A model generated the notes under the pieces. The model did no database searches. It was not told the origin of the DNA and worked only from the letters and a program-made list of their open reading frames with translations. A stretch of 59,290 bases of DNA from Oribacterium sp. WCC10 (GTDB lineage Bacteria > Bacillota > Clostridia > Lachnospirales > Lachnospiraceae): positions 1 through 59,290 of the forward strand of contig NZ_FOPH01000019.1 in NCBI RefSeq assembly GCF_900113415.1, given 5' to 3'. Both the position numbers and the translations under genes were made by a program. Within the stretch, counting starts at the first letter, position 1. Each line of letters opens with the position of its first letter. Positions 25,685 to 33,203 of the stretch are shown one piece after another.

Positions 25685-26905
25685 TCAGTTTTCCTCGATA
25701 AGCGCTTTTAGATCATCTATAATTGATCTGATCTTTTGTACATCATTCTTACTGAACTGGTAACCTCTTTTTTCTTTTCGTTTTCCAAGCTTAACTACAT
25801 TATCATTAATCTTTGAAAGCATTTCATTGACTGCGATAGGAGCGGATATACCTATAGTTTTATTAATCTGTTCTGCATCTGCTTCCTTGGCATCTTTCAA
25901 TATTTTCTGATATTTATCAGCTTTTTCTCTTGCACGTCTTAATTGTGCCTGAGTGTTAATAAGCTCCTGTGATGCCTTTTCATTTATATCTTGATCATCA
26001 TTAACCAAAGACTCCAGTTCAATAGTTTTATTTTTCAGGCGTTTGATTTCATCTTCCTGTTCTCTGAGTTTAAGTTCATTTTCTTTTAATCTTTCTTCAG
26101 CCTCTTTCTGAAGTCTGATATTTTCTTCATCCTGAGACTTTAGCTGCTGATATTCATCTTCAGTAAGAGCTTCACCCTTTTCATTAATGAAGTCCAGTAT
26201 ATAATTCTGTACAGAGATACTTCTTGAGGCATACTGATTTGCCTGATTTATTGATATTTTTTCTTCATCGAGGAGATTCTGTAAACCTACGATGAGATTT
26301 TTATTTATTGAATCATACTTACGTATCTGCCTGGATGATATAGAGAGCTTTTCTGCGATTCTATCATATAACTTCTTTTCAATGCCTCTTTTCTGAAGGA
26401 GTTCCATAAGTCTTGCAACTCTTTTTCGCATATCTCCCGGATGAGATGCTTCAGATACCGCATCATAGTTCATGAGAAGATTTAATTCTTCAAGTTCAGG
26501 CCATGGTATATCATCTCTTAGAATAAGTGCCGGAATCTTTCTATGCATGAAAGAAGGATTCTTCTCTAGTATCATACTGAAAGCAGCATACCTTCTGTGA
26601 CCTGATATTATGATATAGTTTCCTGTTGGCTTTCCTGTTCTTGATTCACCGCCATCAAATTCTCTGGCTACAACGATTGCCGACTGAAATCCGTTACGTT
26701 CGATGTTTTCTGCAAATACATCTATATCAGTATCATCTATATCACGGTTATCCGGGAAAGAAACCAGTTTCTCATACTGAAGCATTTCAATCTTGGATCC
26801 GTTACCGAGATCAAGACTCACTGTATCCAGTTTCTTTTGTGTATTTTGTAATAATATTTTTTGGTTACTGTAGCCTAATGGTGCAGGCTCTTTTTTGTAT
26901 GCCAT
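25685..26905 (-). CDS. parB: ParB-family partition protein
   Basis: 406 aa. The ParB/Srx N-terminal domain covers about 25-150 with GHRRYAAF at 102-109. A helix-turn-helix region follows (AEKLSISSRQIRKYDSINK), then a long charged coiled coil (about 245-345) and a C-terminal domain ending in LKALIEEN. It binds centromere-like sites and, with ParA, segregates the replicon. It starts 12 bases after the parA stop. The coiled coil is longer than in chromosomal Spo0J, fitting a plasmid or chromid version. Confidence 0.93.
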   Translation of the reverse strand: MAYKKEPAPLGYSNQKILLQNTQKKLDTVSLDLGNGSKIEMLQYEKLVSFPDNRDIDDTDIDVFAENIERNGFQSAIVVAREFDGGESRTGKPTGNYIIISGHRRYAAFSMILEKNPSFMHRKIPALILRDDIPWPELEELNLLMNYDAVSEASHPGDMRKRVARLMELLQKRGIEKKLYDRIAEKLSISSRQIRKYDSINKNLIVGLQNLLDEEKISINQANQYASRSISVQNYILDFINEKGEALTEDEYQQLKSQDEENIRLQKEAEERLKENELKLREQEDEIKRLKNKTIELESLVNDDQDINEKASQELINTQAQLRRAREKADKYQKILKDAKEADAEQINKTIGISAPIAVNEMLSKINDNVVKLGKRKEKRGYQFSKNDVQKIRSIIDDLKALIEEN

Positions 26906-26917
26906 ATGGTTACTTCC

Positions 26918-27748
26918 TTATCTTTGTTCCATGTCAAATCTTGTTTTGGCGTTTGAATATTCTTTTAAAAGCTTTTTGTAATCATCCAGGTTTATAAGGG
27001 ATAATTGTTGAGCTACATTTATGTAATCTGTGCCGGCATTAGTTTTTTTATCGTAGTAATAGATAGGCATATATCTCGATAGAGATTCTGCAATGTTGTT
27101 ATCATCTCTGATTACTGACTTAAGTGCTATGTTCTGGAACATTGAATCATATGCAGAATACTTTTGCTTTACCAGTGTTGTTCTTGCCTTAACATGTGCC
27201 AGAAGGACACCAAGTATTTGCAGATCACTGTTGTAGTCTGATTGAATTCTGTAATAGTCTTCAATTACATCGGAAATTCCATCATAGGAAAAGTTTGCAG
27301 AATCTACCGGTATAAGAACATAGTCAGAAGCAATAAGAGACATATCAGAAAAACTGTCTGCCGCAGGATTGTTATCGATGATTATCGTATCGTATTCAGG
27401 TTTAAGCTTATCAAGAATGTCTTTGAGTCTATAAAGATCCTTTTCCTGAAAACCGTTACTATAAAAGTATTGATCCGGTCTTTTGACATGCTTGTTGTTG
27501 GGTAATACATCAACTCCGAATTCTGAATGAACCAGTACTTCGTCTATTGTGGCATCACCGAAGAGGAGATCAGTAACATCAGGCTTTTCTTCATCAAAGG
27601 CGCGATATACCTGACTGGAATTTCCCTGACAGTCCATATCGACTATAAGGGATTTTTTACCGACTAATGTTGGAATACATGCAAGCTCTACACAGCTTGT
27701 TGTTTTGCCTACTCCACCTTTTTTATTGAAAGCACATAATATACTCAT
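26918..27748 (-). CDS. parA: ParA-family partition ATPase
   Basis: 276 aa from ATG 27748, chosen for its GGAGG site (an ATG five codons upstream lacks one). Deviant Walker A KKGGVGKTT (residues 9-17), SLIVDMDCQGNSS (Walker A') and DTIIIDNNPAADSFS (Walker B) define a ParA/Soj ATPase. No N-terminal HTH extension, so type Ib-like in length. First gene of the par operon, upstream of parB and the origin. Confidence 0.95.
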   Translation of the reverse strand: MSILCAFNKKGGVGKTTSCVELACIPTLVGKKSLIVDMDCQGNSSQVYRAFDEEKPDVTDLLFGDATIDEVLVHSEFGVDVLPNNKHVKRPDQYFYSNGFQEKDLYRLKDILDKLKPEYDTIIIDNNPAADSFSDMSLIASDYVLIPVDSANFSYDGISDVIEDYYRIQSDYNSDLQILGVLLAHVKARTTLVKQKYSAYDSMFQNIALKSVIRDDNNIAESLSRYMPIYYYDKKTNAGTDYINVAQQLSLINLDDYKKLLKEYSNAKTRFDMEQR

Positions 27749-27929
27749 GATTCCTCCATACAAATGTTTGGGAAAAAATTTTGATTCTATTTATTGTACT
27801 ATATTTTTTGCGTAAATGAAATATTTATGCTTTAAAAATTCGTTACATTTAGTTTTACTTTACTAATTTTAAATAGAGAATATTGGTATTGTTTTGGATT
27901 TGTTATGATATTTTTGCTGCTCGAAGGCT

Positions 27930-28012
27930 TTGAAGCACTGATTTTCAAAGTAGATTGATGTTTCACTTCAAAAATCCGACCAATGAAACGCTTTAATCAG
28001 AGTTTCATTAAT
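27930..28012 (+). repeat. Family B dispersed element, copy 4 (diverged)
   Basis: ATTTTCAAAGTAGATTGATG, AAAAATCCGACCAATGAAAC and a terminal hairpin GAAACGCTTTAATCAGAGTTTC. The left hairpin is lost. It lies between DUF1653 and parA. Confidence 0.65.
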
Positions 28013-28022
28013 TTATTTCTGA

Positions 28023-28301
28023 TTATTGTCTGTCAGGGTTATATTTTTCAAATCTATATGTCTGTTTTATTTCAGGATACTTAATATGATCTACTTCACC
28101 CATAAACATATCGTAGGGTCTTACAAATAATTTATAATCACCGTACAATGCCTGATAAACTATCATTTGTTCCCTTGTTTCAGAATGTATAGCTGTTCCG
28201 ATAATCTGGTATAGATATAAATGTGTACCCGGTTCACATTTTTCTCGTTTGAAATGCTTAACTATATCTCCGGGATTAAATCTTCTTTCAGTTGAGCTCA
28301 T
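28023..28301 (-). CDS. DUF1653 family protein
   Basis: 92 aa with an AAGGAG site. [43 protein letters not shown] and YRFEKY are the hallmark blocks of DUF1653, small cytoplasmic beta-rich proteins of unknown function, often near regulators or mobile regions. A near copy of the 15-bp palindrome (28223-28237) falls inside the frame and encodes part of CEPGTHLYL. Confidence 0.9.
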   Translation of the reverse strand: MSSTERRFNPGDIVKHFKREKCEPGTHLYLYQIIGTAIHSETREQMIVYQALYGDYKLFVRPYDMFMGEVDHIKYPEIKQTYRFEKYNPDRQ

Positions 28302-28677
28302 ATATAATTCTCCTTTTATTGTAGATATTGATTGATACTAAATATTTCAATCTTTTATTACATTATAAACCATGTCTTAACGATATTTTTAAAGTGATAA
28401 AGAACATTATAATTTATTAGTTTGTTTTACATATGATTTATGGTTTAAAAGTCGTTTTCGTACGGCTTTTCATTATACGTTGCATGAAATGTCAGACCAA
28501 TTTAATTCGTGTCGAGAGGTTGGAGATGTAGTGCATAATTTTAAAGGAATATTAAATAATTCATGTGGGGCGTATCATGTAGTTACATCCCACTTTTAGT
28601 AAGCGTACTAGTGAGTCTGTCTTCATGAAACTTATTAGCAATCAAAATAATGATATGAATGGAAGCATTCCCAAAAA

Positions 28678-28692
28678 GTGAACCCGGTTCAA
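28678..28692. repeat. 15-bp palindrome copy, GTGAACCCGGTTCA(A)
   Basis: Flanked by A5 on the left and T5 on the right, so it could also work as a small terminator. One of about six copies in the window. Confidence 0.6.
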
Positions 28693-28811
28693 TTTTTGAA
28701 TCTGTTTATATAGAAATCTTTAGATGATTAAATAATGTAAAAACAGTATTCGAATATGATTTTGATTGAATTTTAGTATAAAAAAATTTCGTAAAATAAC
28801 GCCATCTAATA

Positions 28812-28948
28812 GCGTGAAACATATATAAAGCAAATATAAAAAATATATAAAAAACACTATATATGGATAATGACGATGCCGTGATACATATATATAGTGC
28901 ATTGAAACTCTGTGAAACGTTTCTCCGGATTCCGTGAAACATATTAAG
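28812..28948 (+). repeat. Four short direct repeats, consensus CCGTGAAACATAT
   Basis: Copies at 28812 (GCGTGAAACATATATAA), 28879 (CCGTGATACATATATAT), 28909 (TCTGTGAAACGT, partial) and 28931 (TCCGTGAAACATATTAAG). Spacing is irregular. They could be a second set of protein-binding sites, for example a ParB centromere, but nothing proves this. Confidence 0.4.
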
Positions 28949-28999
28949 AAGGGAATCTTGATCTTCATTTATCAGCGCTTCAAACAGGATTATTTCCGG

Positions 29000-29116
29000 G
29001 GAACATTGATTAAATCAGTCTTCCCTAAAGTTTCCGGAGTCAAAACACGGATTTTTAAAAGAAATTGATGCTTAGAATCACAAATCCAGCCAGGGAGCAC
29101 TCTGATCAGTATTCTT
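29000..29116 (+). repeat. Family B dispersed element, copy 5 (full length, diverged)
   Basis: Keeps the left hairpin (ACATTGATTAAATCAGT), GTTTCCGGAGTC, ACGGATTTTTAAAAGAAATT, CCAGCCAGGGAGCACTCTGA and the right terminus. Confidence 0.65.
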
Positions 29117-29308
29117 ATGTTATGAATATTTTGAATTTTCCTAAGTACTTTATGGGCTTCTCTACATTGCAAGGAAGGTAAGCCGTTTACACTCATTTCA
29201 CGAGTATTGGTAATATGTGTCGGATTCCGAAGTAAATTACTACATGACACGTGTTGAGCGTTATGAAGAAAGTAAGAGAAAGTATCTTGATACACATTCA
29301 AGAAAAAA

Positions 29309-29323
29309 GTGAACCCGGTTCAC
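29309..29323. repeat. 15-bp palindrome copy, perfect GTGAACCCGGTTCAC
   Basis: Exact 7-1-7 palindrome preceded by A6. Intergenic. Confidence 0.65.
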
Positions 29324-29337
29324 AAAGTAACAGTACA

Positions 29338-29397
29338 GCCGGAGCATAAAGTCTCAAATCAATCTGCAATCACGGGATTTGGTACTTTTGACCTTAC
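29338..29397. repeat. Family A dispersed element, copy 5 (right end only)
   Basis: AAGTCTCAAATCAATCTGCA and GGATTTGGTACTTTTGACCT match the terminal hairpin and end of family A. Confidence 0.6.
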
Positions 29398-29490
29398 ATT
29401 ATATAAAGAGTAAAAATATGATAGAGTATATAGAAAAGTAACTAATAAGAAACAGAACCAATAATGATAAGATGATTAATGGGATAACTA

Positions 29491-29611
29491 AGGAAAAATT
29501 GATAATATCAGTGTTTCCTTAGAGCATCTGGTGGATGGTATGGATTTTCAAAGGAAGTTGATGCTTCGCATCTAAAACCCGGCCAGGGAAACGCTTTACT
29601 TAGCGTTTTTA
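29491..29611 (+). repeat. Family B dispersed element, copy 6 (full length)
   Basis: GGAAAAATTGATAATATCAG left hairpin, TTAGAGCATCTGG, GGATTTTCAAAGGAAGTTGA core with GATGCTTCGCATC, CCGGCCAGGGAAACGC and right hairpin. Located just upstream of the glutaredoxin-like gene. Confidence 0.75.
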
Positions 29612-29677
29612 ATAAAGTAGTAATTGAAATACGAATAATTCTCTTATTCATCTTAGTGTTTCAGCAAGGAGGAAAGT

Positions 29678-29986
29678 ATGATTAAGGTATATGGAAGAGA
29701 TGATTGCATTGATTGTATCAATTTCAAGAAAAGTCTGGATGCGACAGATATAGAGTATGACTTTAGAGATATAGGAAAATCCCTGCATGATATGGCAGTG
29801 TTCCTGAAGATTAGAGATACTAATGATGCTTTTACCGATATAAAAGGAACAGGTAAAATAGGTATTCCTGTCATAATCACCGAAAACAAAGAGGCGATAC
29901 TAGATTGGGAGAACTTTCTAATAAACGAAGGATACAATGTTATAAAAAACGGTCAGACATGTTCTATAGATGGAAAGGGCTGCTGA
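29678..29986 (+). CDS. Glutaredoxin-like protein
   Basis: 102 aa with an AAGGAGG site. A thioredoxin-fold start MIKVYGRDDCIDCINF puts a CxxC (C10, C13) at the redox site, and TGKIGIPVIITEN carries the cis-proline loop expected in glutaredoxins. An extra Cys pair near the C-terminus (QTCSIDGKGC) is unusual. Probably a cytoplasmic thiol-disulphide reductase. It sits 13 bases upstream of cobI/cbiL; co-transcription is likely. Confidence 0.85.
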   Translation: MIKVYGRDDCIDCINFKKSLDATDIEYDFRDIGKSLHDMAVFLKIRDTNDAFTDIKGTGKIGIPVIITENKEAILDWENFLINEGYNVIKNGQTCSIDGKGC

Positions 29987-29999
29987 TAATATATAAAGT

Positions 30000-30668
30000 A
30001 TGGCAGGAAAGTTTTATATAGTGGGTGTTGGTCCCGGAGACCCGGAACTGATGACGATAAAAGCATATAAAAATATAAAGAATGCAGATATCATTGCATA
30101 TCCCGGAGATGGGAGAAAAGAGGGTACGGCATATCAGATTGCATGTAAGGCAATTCCTGAGGTCAGGCAAAAGAAAACGATTTATCTGAAATTTCCAATG
30201 ACAAGAGATGAGAAACAGTTGGAAAAATCACATGATAATGCTGCAAATGATATTATCAATTTACTTAATACAGGAAAAGATGTATCTATGATTACCCTTG
30301 GAGATCCCTGTATTTATTCAACTGCATTTTATGTCTTTGAAAGAATAGAAAGTAAAGGTTATGAAACAGAAATCATAAACGGAATCAATTCATATTCTGC
30401 AGCTGCGGCAAAGTCAATGATCAGCCTTGCAATGAAGGATGAAAAACTGATAATTACAACACCGGAACAGATTGTTACATCATTTGATGGCACAATGGTT
30501 ATAATGAAGTCAGGATATCATCTGAAGGAATTGAAAAAGATGTTTCGGGATAGAAAGATGTATCTTATTGAAAACTGTGGAATGGAAAATGAGAACTTAT
30601 TTTCAGAAGAAATACCTGATAAAGCAGGTTATTTTTCTACACTGATTATAAAAAGTGAGAAGACGTGA
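30000..30668 (+). CDS. cobI/cbiL: Precorrin-2/cobalt-factor II C20-methyltransferase
   Basis: 222 aa. GVGPGDPELMTIKA near residue 9 is the tetrapyrrole methylase signature, ITLGDPCIYSTAFYV supports the C20 subgroup, and INGINSYSAAAA is the SAM-binding region. It transfers a methyl group from SAM to C20 of precorrin-2 or its cobalt form in vitamin B12 synthesis. No other cobalamin gene is in the window and no B12 riboswitch is visible upstream, so it is either isolated from its pathway or rescues a missing chromosomal gene. The ribosome site is weak. Confidence 0.88.
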   Translation: MAGKFYIVGVGPGDPELMTIKAYKNIKNADIIAYPGDGRKEGTAYQIACKAIPEVRQKKTIYLKFPMTRDEKQLEKSHDNAANDIINLLNTGKDVSMITLGDPCIYSTAFYVFERIESKGYETEIINGINSYSAAAAKSMISLAMKDEKLIITTPEQIVTSFDGTMVIMKSGYHLKELKKMFRDRKMYLIENCGMENENLFSEEIPDKAGYFSTLIIKSEKT

Positions 30669-30689
30669 AGGGCACAATTTCACGTCTTC
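30659..30689. terminator. Hairpin at the end of cobI/cbiL
   Basis: GAAGACGTGAA pairs with TTTCACGTCTTC across a short loop overlapping the stop codon. There is no clear T run, so termination is uncertain. Confidence 0.4.
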
Positions 30690-30789
30690 CCGGAGATAAA
30701 TATTATGGTTCGTCCGTAAATTGTACTAAGTTGTTATGAGGGGACACGTTTCCAAGTTAGAGGACGAGTTTATGATTTCATATTTAGTT

Positions 30790-30877
30790 GTGAAATACAA
30801 AAGTGTTTGTCACTCACAGATGTGTAGAGCACGTTCACTTTAGAGTGTAAAATGCTTACATCACAGTGACAAAACAG
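30790..30877. repeat. Family A-related sequence, copy 6 (degenerate)
   Basis: ACAAAAGTGTTTGTCACTCA, then TGTGTAGAGCACGTTCACTT and a distal CAGTGACAAAA resemble family A left-end blocks in the gap after cobI/cbiL. The rest of 30690-31019 holds nothing recognisable. Confidence 0.4.
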
Positions 30878-31019
30878 ATCTGTATGAGAGGAGTACTGTT
30901 AAAGTATTCCTTTTTTTTACCTTGAGATCAGTTGATAAATAATAACTGAAAAGTGTCATTGAAGCATTTTACTATATAAGGCTTAAAATCATATTTTAAT
31001 ATAGAAAAAATGCGTTATA

Positions 31020-31235
31020 TCATGAATTAACCACTCTTTTTAATTGATGACCACTCTTACGTTTTCTGGTCGTTCCGTTTATTACAGAAAATGCTTTTAA
31101 CATATTTCTTCTGCGTTTAGCCCTCTCCAAAGGGGTAGACTGATACATAAAGAGTGAAATGAATGCCTCAAGGATGTAGTAACCGATTGAAACAATGGCC
31201 AATGTGAGAATTCCGTTCATAATAATAATATCCAT
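31020..31235 (-). CDS. Small single-pass membrane protein, unknown
   Basis: 71 aa with a strong GGGGAGG site 6 bases before ATG. One hydrophobic helix (about 8-29: LTLAIVSIGYYILEAFISLF) is followed by a very basic tail (ERAKRRRN, TTRKRKSGHQLKR), predicting Nout-Cin insertion with a cytoplasmic cationic tail. No family recognised. Good ribosome site and sensible topology make it a likely real gene. Confidence 0.65.
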   Translation of the reverse strand: MDIIIMNGILTLAIVSIGYYILEAFISLFMYQSTPLERAKRRRNMLKAFSVINGTTRKRKSGHQLKRVVNS

Positions 31236-31604
31236 TTTTGCCTCCCCTTAAAAATAGATTCAATAAATAAATTATTGATAAAGAAATATTCGTCGCTAAT
31301 AAAATTATAATAAGTTATTTATGAAAAAAGTATAAAAAATGTATAAAAAACGAAAGAAATTTAGACATAAATATAATAATGACAATGTTCTAAGTAATAA
31401 TCGGATAATCAATATCTGCCAGTGATTATCGTCAATGTACACATTCGTGTACATTGAGCAGGAATCCTTATAGATTTAAAAATCGAAGGGGGATACATCA
31501 TATTTAAATCGTTATTTCACTATAGTTGAAAAATGAGAATAGACAATGAATTGTGCATGTTGCACATATTGTTAGCCCAAAATTGTACAAATTGAAATAC
31601 GTGA

Positions 31605-31633
31605 TTGACACGAGTGCTTCGTAGTGTTAGGAT
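31605..31633 (+). promoter_or_regulatory. Strong sigma-A promoter for a small transcript
   Basis: TTGACA (31605-31610), 17-base spacer, TAGGAT (31628-31633), about 100 bases before a 38-aa frame. A TGTGCATGTTGCACA inverted repeat at about 31552-31566 lies just upstream and could be an operator. Confidence 0.65.
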
Positions 31634-31736
31634 ACACCACCGTTACAGACGAACCGATTAGTTTGATTGCTTTAGAACACGCGAAAGAGATTAGACTTGA
31701 TATTTGGATTTCATCTAAAGCGGAAAGGATTACGAA

Positions 31737-31853
31737 ATGAGAGCATTGATCAAGTTTTTTAAAGATTTTTCTAAGTGCGTACGTCTTGCCAGCGAGTATG
31801 AGTGTAATTCAGAGTATTGTGAGTACGTATTTAATGAGATGATTCACGATTGA
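31737..31853 (+). CDS. 38-aa small protein (below usual ORF length cut-offs)
   Basis: ATG 31737 with AAAGGA 8 bases upstream and TGA at 31851-31853. Starts MRALIKFFKDFSKCVRLASE and ends in ECNSEYCEYVFNEMIHD. It has three Cys, an amphipathic N-terminal helix and an acidic C-terminus. A matched promoter (31605-31633) and a perfect terminator (31971-32005) frame it as a complete transcription unit of about 360 nt. Function unknown; the RNA itself may also act as a regulator. Confidence 0.55.
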   Translation: MRALIKFFKDFSKCVRLASEYECNSEYCEYVFNEMIHD

Positions 31854-31970
31854 ACTGTGATTAACGAATAACAGTGTATTCGATTTTCTATATTAATGGT
31901 ATCGATGCGTATTTAGATCAGGACGCCGATATCTTTACCTAACCTGATTTAACATAAAGTACCCTTCATA

Positions 31971-32005
31971 AAAAGAGGATGTGAACCCGGTTCACATCCT
32001 CTTTT
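31971..32005. terminator. 35-bp perfect palindrome terminator containing GTGAACCCGGTTCAC
   Basis: AAAAGAGGAT, the 15-bp palindrome, then ATCCTCTTTT form a 17-1-17 inverted repeat, an intrinsic terminator usable in both directions. It ends the small transcript starting near 31640. Confidence 0.8.
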
Positions 32006-32020
32006 GTTTGACTTTGAATC

Positions 32021-32152
32021 TACATCATCAGTGAGTGTCACAAGTATTTGTTACACACTGATTAGAGCTAATGTACACATTGGTGTTCAGGGAGGGTAAT
32101 ATAGTCTCGAATGAACAAGTACATGATTTGGTACTTTTGACCCAGGCATCAT
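32021..32152. repeat. Family A dispersed element, copy 7
   Basis: CATCATCAGTGAGTGTCACA, GTACACATTGGTGTTC centre and GATTTGGTACTTTTGACCCA end, same orientation as copy 1. It abuts the 3' end of the RpiR gene. Confidence 0.7.
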
Positions 32153-32895
32153 ATTTTTTGTCGTAATAGATAGGTAAGCATCTCTACAAACACCATCATA
32201 ACAGCCTGCTGATCTAAAGAACCGGTTCCTCCGGACGTTGAAGGAAGAACTGTAACATGCCTGAATCCCAGTTGATCTGCTTTTTTTTCGGTACTTGTGA
32301 CGAGCCAGAATTTATCAGTCAGCTGAGCGATTTCTTCTATAATATTTATATAGGATTTCATATCATGAAGTACGCTGAAAATAATAACAGTAGTATCTTT
32401 GGTAATAATCTTTTCAAAATGCTCATAAGTCAGAAGATCTGAAGCGGTTTGACATGATACTCCAAGATTCGTGAGGTTCATACACAGCTTATCGGATACG
32501 GATTTATTTCTATAGCGTCCAAGAGCGATGACTTTGTCTGAGTCTATAATGTCATTAGCCAGACATTGAAGATCCTTATTACAGTATTCCGGAATGGCAT
32601 GTATTGCCTCAGAAAAAGCGTTAGCAATTCTTTGTAAAGGTTCATCAGAAAATGCTTTAATGTTCTCGGAGTGAAGCCAGGATTCCATTTCATACTTAAA
32701 TTCCTTATAACCGTTAAAACCGAGGCGCTTGCAGAAACGAAGCATAGCTGAAGTCGATACTTCTGCATAGCCGGCCACCTGTGAGATGGTGTAGCTATGG
32801 ATGATATTGGGATTCCTGGAGATAACATTGTAGAGCTTTCTTTCATTAGAAGTATAAGCATCTTTAAATTGTTCCATCTTATCTATAATATTCAT
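32149..32895 (-). CDS. MurR/RpiR-family transcriptional regulator
   Basis: 248 aa with a GGAG site. N-terminal HTH_6 (KLYNVISRNPNIIHSYTISQ, AEVSTSAMLRFCKRLGFNGYKEFKYEM) and a C-terminal SIS sugar-phosphate-binding domain (about 105-240; VIALGRYRNKSVSDK). Such regulators sense phosphosugars or related metabolites. It is divergent from the flavoprotein lipoprotein gene 309 bases away, which is its most likely target. Confidence 0.92.
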   Translation of the reverse strand: MNIIDKMEQFKDAYTSNERKLYNVISRNPNIIHSYTISQVAGYAEVSTSAMLRFCKRLGFNGYKEFKYEMESWLHSENIKAFSDEPLQRIANAFSEAIHAIPEYCNKDLQCLANDIIDSDKVIALGRYRNKSVSDKLCMNLTNLGVSCQTASDLLTYEHFEKIITKDTTVIIFSVLHDMKSYINIIEEIAQLTDKFWLVTSTEKKADQLGFRHVTVLPSTSGGTGSLDQQAVMMVFVEMLTYLLRQKI

Positions 32896-33203
32896 AAAAA
32901 AATCTCCGATATAAATAATAAGTCAGCGTCAGGTGGATTTGAGTCCGCCAATTTTGGCTGTATAAATATGTTCCTATAGTGTGAGACTAGGAAAACTGTC
33001 TGTTAATAATGAATTTTCACTAAACTCGTGAATAATATAACAGATATGTATTGCATTATCTATAGGACTTTGATAATATTCCCACATAAACTTGTGTCCA
33101 TGTGACAAAATTATCTATGGGCTTAAGATTTTAGTAGTAAGAGAGACATTGTCTCTTTATAACTATGCATGCCACGTTGGATCAGTGGCGGAATGGAGAA
33201 AGT
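32896..33203. promoter_or_regulatory. Divergent regulatory gap between RpiR and flavoprotein genes
   Basis: 308 bases, AT-rich, non-coding, expected to hold both promoters. No -35/-10 pair is convincing enough to place, and no clear palindromic operator was picked out. Confidence 0.4.

Larger units (their letters stand above)
28302..29677. other. Gene-poor, repeat-rich stretch
   Basis: 1.4 kb of AT-rich DNA without a convincing gene. It holds two palindrome copies (28678-28692, 29309-29323), four related short repeats (28812-28948), two family B elements (29000-29116, 29491-29611) and a family A remnant (29338-29397). A 36-codon frame at 28489-28599 has a start resembling DUF1653 (REVGDVVHNFK) but no ribosome site, and may be a relic. 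Confidence 0.6.

Noticed and set aside
28720-28968. 82-codon minus-strand hydrophobic frame
   Set aside because: AT-rich translation across the CCGTGAAACATAT repeats; Phe/Tyr/Ile-rich by composition only.
28990-29301. 103-codon minus-strand frame
   Set aside because: Its C-terminal half is translated from a family B element and there is no ribosome site; judged non-coding.
29600-30000. Cobalamin riboswitch upstream of cobI/cbiL
   Set aside because: No B12-box-like sequence or suitable folded leader could be seen; the upstream sequence is a family B element and the glutaredoxin gene.
7448-32152. Insertion sequences
   Set aside because: No transposase or remnant of one was found next to family A or B elements, so they are listed as repeats rather than IS elements.
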